From contig NZ_FUZZ01000004.1 in assembly GCF_900168065.1 (NCBI RefSeq), positions 62,001 to 126,000 on the forward strand: a stretch of 64,000 bases of DNA. The letters run 5' to 3'. A program made the position numbers and the translations under genes. Under the pieces are notes generated by a model. The model was not told the DNA's origin. It searched no databases and was given only the letters and a program-made list of their open reading frames with translations. The DNA is from Chitinophaga ginsengisegetis. Its GTDB lineage: Bacteria > Bacteroidota > Bacteroidia > Chitinophagales > Chitinophagaceae. Below, piece by piece: positions 25,893 through 34,796 of this stretch (position 1 is the first letter of the stretch; every line of letters begins with the position of its first letter).

Positions 25893-26779
25893 TATTCAAA
25901 AAATGTTTTATCTGTCGGTAAATAAATTAATACATAAAAACTCAGGACCCACAGGAGGATGGTTAATTGAATAAAACGGTCTTTATATAGGATTTTGGTT
26001 GGAGAACCAGTACTGTTCTGTACGTAGGTTATTTGCAAATATCGTAATAATCCGCCAATTACAAACAGGGTAGTGTAATAAAGGCGATAGGTATGAAACC
26101 TGGCCTGTGTTTCAGGAGAAATCGTATACATCAGGTAGGCGACTATAATAACGGCGGAAACAAGCGCCAGCATCACGTTCAGGAAATCCATATTATAACC
26201 CTGCGCGGCCTTGCGCATATCTTTTCCCGAGTCCTGTTTGATTATTATATCGTCACGGCGTTTGGCAATGGCCATAAAAAGAGACAACAGGAAGACCATA
26301 ATCACCAGCCATTCCGATAACGCTACTTTCGCGGCCACACCGCCGGATTTAACCCGCAGCACAAATCCGGTTGACACAATTATAATGTCGAGGATAGAGA
26401 TATTCTTTAGCCCCAGGCAATACAGGATGTTTAACACAAAATAGATACTCAGCACAAAAACAAACTTATCACCTACCATAATGGCGAATGCGTAGCCGGC
26501 GGAAACGCAGATAATAAAGAGGGCGAGGGCGGCCGGCCGGCTGATGGCCCCGGAAGCCAGGGGGCGTTTGCATTTTACCGGGTGGAGGCGGTCTGCCTCA
26601 ATATCGCGGTAGTCGTTCAGTATATAAATACTACTGGCAATGAAACTGAAGGCAAAGAACGCTACCAGTACATCAAGCAGTTTATCAGGCTTAAAAATCT
26701 CTCCCGCAAAAAACAGGGGAATAAACAGGAAGGCATTCTTTACCCAGTGTTTGGGTCGTAGCAGCTTTAAAAATTTCAC
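25892..26779 (-). CDS. UbiA-family prenyltransferase, DPPR-synthase-like
   Basis: A 295-residue polytopic prenyltransferase (about nine helices). The first aspartate motif and its tail, NDYRDIEADR then HPVKCKRPLASG (about residues 56-77), match decaprenyl-phosphate phosphoribosyltransferase (Rv3806c type) rather than quinone-making UbiA. This enzyme would join a polyprenyl phosphate to PRPP. The N-terminus LLRPKHWVKNAFLF fits that subfamily. There is no ATG; the start is GTG at 26779. It is first in an overlapping operon with DprE1-like, DprE2-like and HAD genes. Confidence 0.9.
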   Translation of the reverse strand: MKFLKLLRPKHWVKNAFLFIPLFFAGEIFKPDKLLDVLVAFFAFSFIASSIYILNDYRDIEADRLHPVKCKRPLASGAISRPAALALFIICVSAGYAFAIMVGDKFVFVLSIYFVLNILYCLGLKNISILDIIIVSTGFVLRVKSGGVAAKVALSEWLVIMVFLLSLFMAIAKRRDDIIIKQDSGKDMRKAAQGYNMDFLNVMLALVSAVIIVAYLMYTISPETQARFHTYRLYYTTLFVIGGLLRYLQITYVQNSTGSPTKILYKDRFIQLTILLWVLSFYVLIYLPTDKTFFE

Positions 26780-26833
26780 GGAACCTGGAGTTGTTTGGTA
26801 TGTTAGATGGGTCTAATTTACAATTTATTCAAT

Positions 26834-26841
26834 TACTTTTG
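26834..26841 (+). promoter_or_regulatory. -7 element for the GT-C gene
   Basis: TACTTTTG matches TAnnTTTG exactly and is followed by GCAGCC, like the mqnA promoter. The leader to 26894 is about 50 nt. The -33 box is poor. Confidence 0.5.
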
Positions 26842-26893
26842 CAGCCATTCATGTTACTGAATAGTCAGCAATTACAGCGAATCCCAATCTACT

Positions 26894-28525
26894 ATGCCCA
26901 AATTTTCACTGAAAGGCCGTCGCCCGGCCATTGCCGAAAGCATTATTATCATCGCACTGGCCCTGGTGCCATTATTTGTAACATTCCCGTACCGTGTTAA
27001 TATTTTCCTCTCCTGGGAAGGTGCTTACCGGATATCATCCGGCCAAATTCCCTTCCGGGATTTTGGCTCGCCACTCGGTTATGGCTTCTGGATTTTCCCG
27101 GCCATCTTCTTTAAACTATTCGGACCGGAACTCATTTCCCTTGTAAAGGCGCAGGTGCTCCTGAATATCATGGCGGGCTTTGCTTTCCGTTCTATCCTGA
27201 AAAGTATGGGCGTGCAGCCCGGTGTCAGGCTCCTGTCGGTACTGGTATTTGTATTGTCCTATTCCTTCTTTAATTTCTGGCCCTGGTATAATCACACGGT
27301 GATTGTATTTGAACTGGTGGGCCTCAGCTTCCTGTTCCGGTCCTTCTTTTCGGATAGCCGTTCACGTAGTTACCTGTGGATGTTTGGAGCCGCTTTCTTT
27401 ATCTTCCTCTCCGTTTTCACCAAACAGGACGGCGGCGGAATGGCGTTTATGCTATGCCTGTTGTTCCTGGCGTATAATAGTTTCCAGACACGCCGCTGGC
27501 TGGACCTGCCCATTTTTGTAGCTATGTTCGCCGTGATTGCCGCCGTCATGATCCTGCCGCTGATGCCGGGATTCGGGTACTGGTTTAACCACGGACAGCC
27601 ACCACACAGCTCCCGCCTGGCCTTCAACGATTTTACGGACGAAATATTTGGCAGCTCTAACTGGATCAAGGCATATGTAGTGCTGGTGGTGCTGTGTATT
27701 GTGGCGAAAGTGAAAGCGTGGGGCGCCTGGCTGCAGCAGCGCAGGGAGGTACTGTTTGCATTGCTTACGCTGGGTATGTTGGGCGAAGCCGCCATTTTCC
27801 AGGTAACAAGCTACACGCCGCCGGACAATAATATCTTCTTCCACAGTTTCGCGTTTGCGTTTATTGCTTCTTATTTACTGGACTTACTGAAGATAAATAT
27901 CAACTCATTCCGCCCGTTGCTCGGAGCTGCTTTTCTCGTGCTTTTCTGGTGGTCTGGTACCTGGTGGAAATATATAGGCCGTTTCACCGACCGTCTGTTT
28001 CCGGCGCAGGAAACGGTGGCTATGGGAACCCCCGGTCATGAAAATGTGGTGAACCGGCATAACTTTATGCTCAACAACGACACTACCGATGTGCCGGTGT
28101 CGTCCTGGGTGTTTTCCGATCTCCGTCCTTTCCGCAAAATATATATGCCTGCTTCCACGGTAAAGGGAATGGAGAAGATTATGGCGCTGCCGGTGGTGGC
28201 CGAAAAGAAAGGAGATATCAAAGTACTGAACATGTCGGAGCTTACCCCGCTGGCAGCAGCAATGCCTTACAAACTGGAAACCGGTCCCGACTATCCATTA
28301 TGGTATCACCTGGGAGTGGGGATGTTTAACAGGCAGTTAGCCACCTTTACCCAAAAGGTGCGCGACCATCATTACGACCTGGTGATCTACGAATATGCCC
28401 CCAGTTTAAACAACTTTTATCCCTTTGCTTTGAGAGGAGAGCTGAAGCAACACTACCACCAGGTAGACAGCTTTCTTGCACCCAGAAGACCTACTAATGC
28501 AATTATAGAAGTATATGTTAAATAA
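26894..28525 (+). CDS. GT-C-type membrane glycosyltransferase-like protein
   Basis: A 543-residue protein with about ten to twelve hydrophobic segments and a soluble C-terminal part. The first extracytoplasmic loop reads SWEGAYRISSGQIPFRDFGS (about residues 39-58), the pattern of ArnT/PMT-like enzymes in which an acidic residue after helix 1 takes sugar from a polyprenyl-phosphate donor. It is divergent from the polyprenyl-phosphate-pentose operon across a 114-bp gap, so it may be the transferase that uses that donor. The acceptor is unknown. Fold class is inferred from topology and this loop. Confidence 0.7.
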   Translation: MPKFSLKGRRPAIAESIIIIALALVPLFVTFPYRVNIFLSWEGAYRISSGQIPFRDFGSPLGYGFWIFPAIFFKLFGPELISLVKAQVLLNIMAGFAFRSILKSMGVQPGVRLLSVLVFVLSYSFFNFWPWYNHTVIVFELVGLSFLFRSFFSDSRSRSYLWMFGAAFFIFLSVFTKQDGGGMAFMLCLLFLAYNSFQTRRWLDLPIFVAMFAVIAAVMILPLMPGFGYWFNHGQPPHSSRLAFNDFTDEIFGSSNWIKAYVVLVVLCIVAKVKAWGAWLQQRREVLFALLTLGMLGEAAIFQVTSYTPPDNNIFFHSFAFAFIASYLLDLLKININSFRPLLGAAFLVLFWWSGTWWKYIGRFTDRLFPAQETVAMGTPGHENVVNRHNFMLNNDTTDVPVSSWVFSDLRPFRKIYMPASTVKGMEKIMALPVVAEKKGDIKVLNMSELTPLAAAMPYKLETGPDYPLWYHLGVGMFNRQLATFTQKVRDHHYDLVIYEYAPSLNNFYPFALRGELKQHYHQVDSFLAPRRPTNAIIEVYVK

Positions 28526-28610
28526 ATAATGTATCTTGTAGAGCGAAATAACGAAAATAACGTCGCCTGGTAATCTCCGGATATTAAAATACTATCATTA
28601 TTACCAATGA

Positions 28611-28636
28611 AACAGCTCTTAACGGAGCTGTTTTTT
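28611..28636 (+). terminator. Terminator of the GT-C gene
   Basis: AACAGCTC pairs with GAGCTGTT across a 6-nt loop, followed by TTTTTTG. Confidence 0.85.
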
Positions 28637-28729
28637 GTTTTGTAATAAATTGATTATTAGCACTTAAATAAACAGATGTTTAAGTATTGTTTCAGGTAGA
28701 TGAATACCCCGTTTTTACCCCATTTTTTA

Positions 28730-28759
28730 TTAACCAGTAAAATAACTTTTACCGGTTAA
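28730..28759. promoter_or_regulatory. Candidate operator before the CGNR-protein gene
   Basis: TTAACCAGTAAAA and TTTTACCGGTTAA are 13-bp arms with one mismatch around a 4-bp centre. The centre and right arm overlap a -7-like TAACTTTT, so this may be a binding site for an autoregulator. Confidence 0.4.
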
Positions 28760-28822
28760 TAATATGAATTACCTTCGCTAAAGTACCAGAAATGGTCAGG
28801 AGAAATTCATCGTAATCAGTAT

Positions 28823-28848
28823 CATCAGTTCAATCCTGAGTAAGACAA
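28823..28848. repeat. Diverged fragment resembling the long-hairpin repeat arm
   Basis: ATCAGTTCAATCCTGAGTAAGACAA aligns with ATCAGCGTAATCCTGTTCCAAGACAA of the 13395-13626 element's right arm (about 20 of 26 positions with one gap). No partner arm is present. Could be a decayed solo arm or chance. Confidence 0.35.
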
Positions 28849-28857
28849 AACCCGCGT

Positions 28858-29472
28858 ATGTCAGCTCCTAAATCCATCACATCACTCCGGCTCGACGGTG
28901 GCATTCTGTGTCTCGATTTCGTGAACACCATCGACAACCGGAAGAGGGGAATACCGCATGACTATCTCAACGGTTTCAAAGAACTGTTGCAATGGTATGG
29001 TCATACCCGTGCTTTATCTCCCAAAATTATCCATACCCTCGAACGGCTGGCGAAAGACTATCCGCAAAAGGCGGCGGTGGTTTTTGAGAAAAGCATTGCT
29101 TTGCGGGAATTGCTGCACCGGTTGTTTACGGCAGGCATTGCAAAAAAGCAACCCGCTGCGGCCGACAGTATGCAGTTCAATGCGTATATAGGGGAGGCAT
29201 ATGCCAATATTGAAATCAGCTGGTCGGCAGGTGCCGGCACTTTACAGTTCAATGCGCCCGCACTGGAGCAGGTGTATTGGTGGCTGGTGAAATCGGCAGT
29301 GGAATTGTATACCTCCGGTAAGCCGGCGGAAGTAAAAGAGTGCCCTGCCTGCGGGTGGCTTTTCCTGGACAAAAGCCGCAACGGGTCCCGCAAATGGTGC
29401 AGCATGAGCACCTGCGGGGATGTGAGTAAAGTAACCCGGAACTATCAGCGTACCAAAAGAAAGAAAACATGA
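28858..29472 (+). CDS. ABATE/CGNR zinc-finger protein, likely transcriptional regulator
   Basis: A 204-residue protein with an N-terminal ABATE domain (LDGGILCLDFVNTIDNR) and a C-terminal CGNR zinc finger: CPACGWLFLDKS, then RKWCSMSTCG (about residues 161-187), followed by a basic tail. CGNR proteins are thought to bind DNA and respond to stress, but few are characterised. The stop overlaps the EamA transporter start by 4 bp, so the two are probably co-expressed, and the protein may control the transporter. An inverted repeat lies about 100 bp upstream. Confidence 0.9.
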   Translation: MSAPKSITSLRLDGGILCLDFVNTIDNRKRGIPHDYLNGFKELLQWYGHTRALSPKIIHTLERLAKDYPQKAAVVFEKSIALRELLHRLFTAGIAKKQPAAADSMQFNAYIGEAYANIEISWSAGAGTLQFNAPALEQVYWWLVKSAVELYTSGKPAEVKECPACGWLFLDKSRNGSRKWCSMSTCGDVSKVTRNYQRTKRKKT

Positions 29473-30371
29473 ACAAGAAGATAGGCGTATTGTCCTCCAA
29501 AATGATCTTTTGCCTGCTGGCCGTATACATCATCTGGGGTTCCACCTACCTGGGCATGAAGATAGCAACGAAAGTAGTACCGCCATTTCTGTTGTCGTCG
29601 ATGCGTTTCCTGGTAGCAGGCGGTATCCTGCTGCTGGTAGGTTGCCTGCGGGAGAAAACCTGGCCCAACCGGCAGCAGTTTATTTCCGCCTGTTTTATTG
29701 GCGTGCTGCTCATAGGCGTCGGGAATACCACCGTAGCCGTGGCCGTACATTATATGCCTTCCGGGATTGTGGCGCTCATAGTGGCCGCTATGCCCGCCTG
29801 GATCATGGGCATGGACTGGGCCTTTTTCAGCAAACAACGCCCTTCGGTCATGACCATGCTGGGAATTGTAGTAGGGTTTATAGGACTGTTCCTGTTGTTT
29901 AATCCCTTTGCCCATCATGAAGCAAGACAATTTCCTTTATGGCCCGTTATCGTTATCGTGGTAGGAAATATCTGCTGGGCGGTTGGCACCCTGCTGGTAC
30001 AGCGGCTCCCCATGCCTACGCAAATTACCAGTACCGCCATCCAGATGCTGGCCGGCGGCATTTTCTCTTTGCTAATGAGCTTTGTGCTTGAACCGGGTGG
30101 CCTCGGCACATTACCCCTGATGACCGCCGAAGCCTGGCAGGCATATCTCTATTTGGTACTGATCGGTTCATTGGTAGGATACACCTCTTATAGCTGGTTA
30201 TCGAAGAATGCGCCGCCACGCCTCACGTCTACCTATGCTTATATTAACCCCATCGTAGCCCTGTTCCTGGGATGGGCTATCGGTAATGAAGCCATTACCT
30301 CCCTGGTAGGTATTGCTGCCGCCATTGTCATCTGTGGCGTGGTGCTGATGACGCTCGGGCGTAAGTCGTAA
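29469..30371 (+). CDS. EamA/DMT-family transporter
   Basis: A 300-residue ten-helix transporter with two EamA repeats. The opening LLAVYIIWGSTYLGMKIA is characteristic of this family; the second repeat begins near VIVVGNICWAVGTL (about residue 160), and the C-terminal Y-S-W-L...Y-A-Y-I-N-P-I-V-A-L signature is present. DMT members export metabolites or amino acids; this subgroup resembles YedA/RhaT-like exporters. It overlaps the CGNR gene by 4 bp. Substrate is unknown. Confidence 0.9.
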   Translation: MNKKIGVLSSKMIFCLLAVYIIWGSTYLGMKIATKVVPPFLLSSMRFLVAGGILLLVGCLREKTWPNRQQFISACFIGVLLIGVGNTTVAVAVHYMPSGIVALIVAAMPAWIMGMDWAFFSKQRPSVMTMLGIVVGFIGLFLLFNPFAHHEARQFPLWPVIVIVVGNICWAVGTLLVQRLPMPTQITSTAIQMLAGGIFSLLMSFVLEPGGLGTLPLMTAEAWQAYLYLVLIGSLVGYTSYSWLSKNAPPRLTSTYAYINPIVALFLGWAIGNEAITSLVGIAAAIVICGVVLMTLGRKS

Positions 30372-30610
30372 CAGGGTAGTGGAGATATTTCCACTTCCTT
30401 TTCCCCCTGATAATGATTATCTTGCATTTTCACACATATACAGGTGTAGCCCTTATCCGCTCCGGATAAACCCTGTTGATGAACCATAGCCATTGTAGCA
30501 GCATTGTATTTATTTATATATGTAGGTTCCGCTCTTTTGGGTGCATTTTTTGTTTTGTTGGGTGCTATTCCAATTGAATGTAATTAGATAATAGATTATA
30601 TAAACTGACT

Positions 30611-32797
30611 ATGCGAAAGACCATTATTGTATCGAACAGGCTGCCAGTAAAGATTTCGGAAACAGAAGGGGATTACTCCCTTCAACCCAGCGAAGGGGGC
30701 CTGGCAACAGGTTTAGGCTCCATTTACCGCGAAGGAAATAATATCTGGATAGGCTGGCCGGGACAGGAGATCACAGACCAGAAGGAACAGGAGAAAGTAA
30801 CAAAAAAGTTGCGCAAGATGAACCTGATGCCGGTATACCTGACACAGGACGAAATCAACAACTTCTACGAAGGCTTTTCTAATGAAACACTGTGGCCGGT
30901 TTTCCACTATATGGCTGTTTATGCCCACTATGAACAAACCTATTGGGACGCCTATTACCAGGTAAATAAAAAATTCAGGGATATTATCATGAAGGTGGCA
31001 GAACCCGGAGACACCATCTGGATTCACGACTACCAGCTGCTGCTGTTACCCGGAATGATCCGCGCAGAGATGCCGGAAATCTCCATCGGTTTCTTCCAGC
31101 ACATTCCTTTTCCTTCATTCGAATTATTCCGCCTCATTCCCTGGAGGGCCGAGATCCTGGAAGGGATGCTGGGCGCCGATCTGATGGGTTTCCACACTTT
31201 TGATGATACCCGTCACTTCCTGAATGCCGCCAGCCGTATCCTGCCGGTAACTACCACGGCTAACGTTGTGTCTTATAACGACCGCGCCATCGTAGTGGAA
31301 ACATTCCCGATGGGAATCGACTATAACAAATATGCAGAGATGGGTAGCGACCCGGAAGTACTGCAACAGATAAAAAACCTGAAGGAGAACTTTCAAAACG
31401 ACCGCCTCGTACTTTCTATCGACCGGCTGGACTACAGCAAGGGAATCCTGCAACGGCTCCAGGCTTTTGAACTGCTGCTGCAACTGCATCCCGAATACAT
31501 CGGGAAGGTGGTATTGTATATGATTGTAGTGCCTTCCCGCGACCAGGTGCCACAGTACAAAGAGTTGCGCGACGAAATAGATAAACAGGTGGGAAATATC
31601 AACGCCCGGTTCCGTACACTGGCCTGGCATCCCATCCAATACTTCTACCGTTCATTCCCGCTGGAAACATTATCGGCCCTCTATAATTTCGCAGACATCT
31701 GCCTCGTAACACCCATGCGCGATGGCATGAACCTCGTGAGCAAGGAATACGTGGCCAGTCGCAATAACAATGATGGCGTATTGATCCTGAGCGAAATGGC
31801 AGGAGCATCTAAAGAATTAATAGATGCCATTATCGTCAACCCAAACAACATCGGCGCTATCACCCGCGCCATTGTAGACGCGCTGAACATGCCGCTGCCG
31901 GAACAGCAACGCCGCATGAAACAAATGCGCACGGTGGTAGCCAAATTCAATATTAATCACTGGGTAAAGCTATTCATGACGCGCCTGCAGGAGGTAAATG
32001 AAATGCAGCAAAACATGCTGGCCCGCCGCGTAAACCAGGAAACAGCGGTATTGATCCGGCAACAGTATTTCAACAGCAAAAAGCGGATCATCTTCCTGGA
32101 TTATGATGGTACATTGGTTGGGTTCCAGCCCAACATCGATATGGCATCCCCGGATCCTGATCTGTACCAGCTGCTGCGCGAGCTGGCAGCCATACCCGGC
32201 AACGACCTGGTAATGATCAGCGGCAGGAATCATGATACGTTGGGGGAGTGGTTTGGTCATCTGAACCTGGATCTCATCGCGGAACACGGCGCGTGGCAAA
32301 AAACAAAAGCAGGGGAGTGGTACCAGCTGCCCGGTCTTACGGACAAGTGGAAAAAGGAACTGCTGCCCATCATGGAACTGGCCACCGACCGCACACCCGG
32401 TTCTTTCATTGAAGAAAAAAGTTTCTCACTGGTATGGCATTACCGTAAAGTAGAATCGGGGCTCGGCGAATTACGCGCCAATGAACTGATGAACACCCTG
32501 CGTTACTTTACCGTGGAGAAAGGATTGCAGGTATTACCCGGCGACAAGGTAATAGAAGTAAAGAACATAGAGATCAACAAAGGCAAGGCCGCATTGAGCT
32601 GGCTGAATCATAAGAAATACGATTTCATTATGGCCATGGGCGATGATGTAACAGACGAAGACATCTTCAAAGCGCTTCCGCACAAAGCCATTACTGTTAA
32701 AGTGGGCAGCCAGGTATCTGCCGCGCAGTATTACCTGCGAAGCTATCATGAGGTGCGGCATCTGCTGAGAACATTACGCAACAGGGAAAGCGTTTAA
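30611..32797 (+). CDS. Bifunctional trehalose-6-phosphate synthase/phosphatase (OtsA-OtsB fusion)
   Basis: A 728-residue fusion. The N-terminal GT20 domain (about 1-470) starts IIVSNRLPVKI, has IWIGWPGQE, HDYQLLLLPGMIR, SIDRLDYSKGI and PMRDGMNLVSKEYVA: it joins UDP-glucose and glucose-6-phosphate. The C-terminal HAD domain starts at FLDYDGTLVGF (about residue 497) with ISGRN, and MGDDVTDEDIF: it removes the phosphate to give trehalose. Trehalose is an osmolyte and stress protectant. The gene is next to a GH15 enzyme and glucokinase, covering synthesis, breakdown and glucose recycling. Length is normal for such fusions. Confidence 0.96.
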   Translation: MRKTIIVSNRLPVKISETEGDYSLQPSEGGLATGLGSIYREGNNIWIGWPGQEITDQKEQEKVTKKLRKMNLMPVYLTQDEINNFYEGFSNETLWPVFHYMAVYAHYEQTYWDAYYQVNKKFRDIIMKVAEPGDTIWIHDYQLLLLPGMIRAEMPEISIGFFQHIPFPSFELFRLIPWRAEILEGMLGADLMGFHTFDDTRHFLNAASRILPVTTTANVVSYNDRAIVVETFPMGIDYNKYAEMGSDPEVLQQIKNLKENFQNDRLVLSIDRLDYSKGILQRLQAFELLLQLHPEYIGKVVLYMIVVPSRDQVPQYKELRDEIDKQVGNINARFRTLAWHPIQYFYRSFPLETLSALYNFADICLVTPMRDGMNLVSKEYVASRNNNDGVLILSEMAGASKELIDAIIVNPNNIGAITRAIVDALNMPLPEQQRRMKQMRTVVAKFNINHWVKLFMTRLQEVNEMQQNMLARRVNQETAVLIRQQYFNSKKRIIFLDYDGTLVGFQPNIDMASPDPDLYQLLRELAAIPGNDLVMISGRNHDTLGEWFGHLNLDLIAEHGAWQKTKAGEWYQLPGLTDKWKKELLPIMELATDRTPGSFIEEKSFSLVWHYRKVESGLGELRANELMNTLRYFTVEKGLQVLPGDKVIEVKNIEINKGKAALSWLNHKKYDFIMAMGDDVTDEDIFKALPHKAITVKVGSQVSAAQYYLRSYHEVRHLLRTLRNRESV

Positions 32798-32808
32798 ATA
32801 AGAAAAGG

Positions 32809-32835
32809 AGGGGAGCACAAACTCCCCTACTTTAT
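32809..32835. terminator. Terminator between convergent otsA-otsB fusion and GH15 genes
   Basis: AGGGGAG pairs with CTCCCCT (6-nt loop), preceded by AGAAAAGG and followed by ACTTTATTTTAT. Confidence 0.75.
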
Positions 32836-32850
32836 TTTATGTATACATGA

Positions 32851-34632
32851 CTATAGAAAAATGGGCGTATCCAGTTTCATGGCGATCCGGTAAGCGGCGT
32901 TCATCAATCCCACGTGACTGTATGCCTGCGGGAAGTTCCCCCACTGGCTGCCGGTATCAGATTCCACGTCTTCGCTGAAAAGCAGCAGGTGATTAGAGTA
33001 TTGCAGCAGCTTACCAAATTCCCGCTGGGCATCTTCCAGCCGGCCTACGCAGGCAAGTGCTTCCACGTACCAGAACGCACACACGAGGAAAGTAGTTTTA
33101 GGCTTACCAAAATCATCGGAGTGGCGGTAGCGGTAAAACAATCCTTCCGGTGTTTTCAGTTCTTTCTCCAATGCGATGAGGTGATCGCGGGCCCGTTCAG
33201 AGGCTGGGTCCAGGTAGTTCATCATTATGAGCTGCAGGGTGCTGGCATCCAGGTGCTGACTGCCAGCTGCGTTGGTATACACTTTTCTTACCGGGTCGTA
33301 GCAGCTCTCAATATGAGCCGCAGCGCGGTTCTTCAGTGCAATGGCCTGTTCCAGCAATGATTCATTTCCGATGGTGCGTGCCATCTTTTCGGCGGCTGCA
33401 CAGCCTGCCCACTGGAACAGGTTCGTATAGCAATGAACGTTAGCCATATTCCGGAATTCCCAGATACCTGCATCTTTTTCATCGATCGTTTTCTCTATCT
33501 TCTTCAGCAGCAGTTCAATCCACCGGTCAGAATCTTTTCTTTCAGAAAAAATAAATCGGTGGTCAGTATACAATGGAAGCATGGAAATAAGCACCTGTCC
33601 ATATATATCGTTCTGGATATGTTCAAATGCCTGGTTGCCGATACGTACGGGTTTATTTCCCATATAGCCATCAAGATGCGGCAGGATGGTTTCCGATAAT
33701 GTTTTCTGGCCGGTAATCCCATACAGCGGCTGGTACCGGAAGTCGCCGGAGAAAGAAATATCCGTGATATAGCCGAAGTACCGTTCCATTTCTTCAAAAT
33801 GGCCGATGTGATTCAGGGCGGTGATGATATAGTAGGTATCGCGCATCCAGCAATAGCGGTAGTCCCAGTTACGCCCGCTTTCGGGAAACTCGGGTAAGCT
33901 GGTGGTACTGGCTGCAATGATGGCGCCGGTATCTTCGTACTGGTGTATTTTCAGCGCTAAAGCAGAGCGGATCACATAAGGCTGGAAGTAATTGGCAATG
34001 GAAGAATGTTTGATCCAGGTTCTCCAGTAGGAAATAGTTTCCCGGAGAAAACGTTCTGCGGTGCTGGCCAATGGCGCTTCGAGCGGATGGCCGTAAGTTA
34101 GGATCAGGTACCTGGTATCATTCAGCACAAAAAATTCGCCATCAATCAGATAGCTGACAGGGATATTGGTAGTGAGACGGATGTTTTCTTCGCAGCCTGT
34201 AAATTCAATATGACTGCTGCCTCTCATTGGACGTAACTTTGATGCGCCATAGTCGCAGGTAGGCTCACATTTTACCTGGATCCGCGGAGAGCCTTCCAGA
34301 GGTTCTACTTTCCGGATCAGCATGAGCGGTTTAAAGAAACGTTCGTACTGGAGGAAGCGCGGTGCAAAGTCGGTTACCCGGTAGCTGCCCTCTGTGGTCG
34401 TAATTTCAGTACACAGTACGTTGGTGTTTTCCAGGTAATACTGATGAGAAGAAAAATCCGCTTCCGGTAAAACAGAGAAGGAGCCGCCATTCTTCTTATC
34501 GAGCAGTCCGCCGAAAACAAAGGAGCTGTCCATGCGGGGCCAGCAAAGCCAATCGATGTTTGTATTCTTATTAATATGCGCGAGAAATGCACAGTTGCCA
34601 ATAAGTCCTGTCTGATAGGTGTGTCTTTCCAT
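32851..34632 (-). CDS. Glycoside hydrolase family 15 protein, probable trehalase
   Basis: A 593-residue GH15 enzyme: N-terminal beta domain beginning TGLIGNCAFLAHINKNTNIDWLCWP, then an (alpha/alpha)6 barrel with NWDYRYCWMRDTYY (about residue 255) and the C-terminal GNFPQAYSHVGL. GH15 includes glucoamylases, glucodextranases and bacterial trehalases. Location between the trehalose synthase/phosphatase and glucokinase makes trehalase the best guess. There is no signal peptide, so it acts in the cytoplasm, consistent with trehalose turnover. Confidence 0.87.
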   Translation of the reverse strand: MERHTYQTGLIGNCAFLAHINKNTNIDWLCWPRMDSSFVFGGLLDKKNGGSFSVLPEADFSSHQYYLENTNVLCTEITTTEGSYRVTDFAPRFLQYERFFKPLMLIRKVEPLEGSPRIQVKCEPTCDYGASKLRPMRGSSHIEFTGCEENIRLTTNIPVSYLIDGEFFVLNDTRYLILTYGHPLEAPLASTAERFLRETISYWRTWIKHSSIANYFQPYVIRSALALKIHQYEDTGAIIAASTTSLPEFPESGRNWDYRYCWMRDTYYIITALNHIGHFEEMERYFGYITDISFSGDFRYQPLYGITGQKTLSETILPHLDGYMGNKPVRIGNQAFEHIQNDIYGQVLISMLPLYTDHRFIFSERKDSDRWIELLLKKIEKTIDEKDAGIWEFRNMANVHCYTNLFQWAGCAAAEKMARTIGNESLLEQAIALKNRAAAHIESCYDPVRKVYTNAAGSQHLDASTLQLIMMNYLDPASERARDHLIALEKELKTPEGLFYRYRHSDDFGKPKTTFLVCAFWYVEALACVGRLEDAQREFGKLLQYSNHLLLFSEDVESDTGSQWGNFPQAYSHVGLMNAAYRIAMKLDTPIFL

Positions 34633-34796
34633 ATGGGCCTTACGTTTGTGTTTTGAATTACATTTTTCTACCGGAATTGTTCATCCCCCGGAACAAAAGC
34701 TGTTCCAATAATGTACCCGGGGCAATTATTAACAAAACATATTCCTGTTGTATTCTTGGGGGAAACCCTTATTTTTAAGTATAAAGTTCCACAAAG

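Larger units (their letters stand above)
28526..28857. other. Intergenic region with terminator, inverted repeat and repeat fragment
   Basis: This 332-bp gap has no gene. In order it holds the GT-C terminator (28611-28636), AT-rich sequence, a 13-bp-arm inverted repeat (28730-28759) and a stretch resembling the long-hairpin arm (28823-28848), immediately before the CGNR-protein start. Confidence 0.7.
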
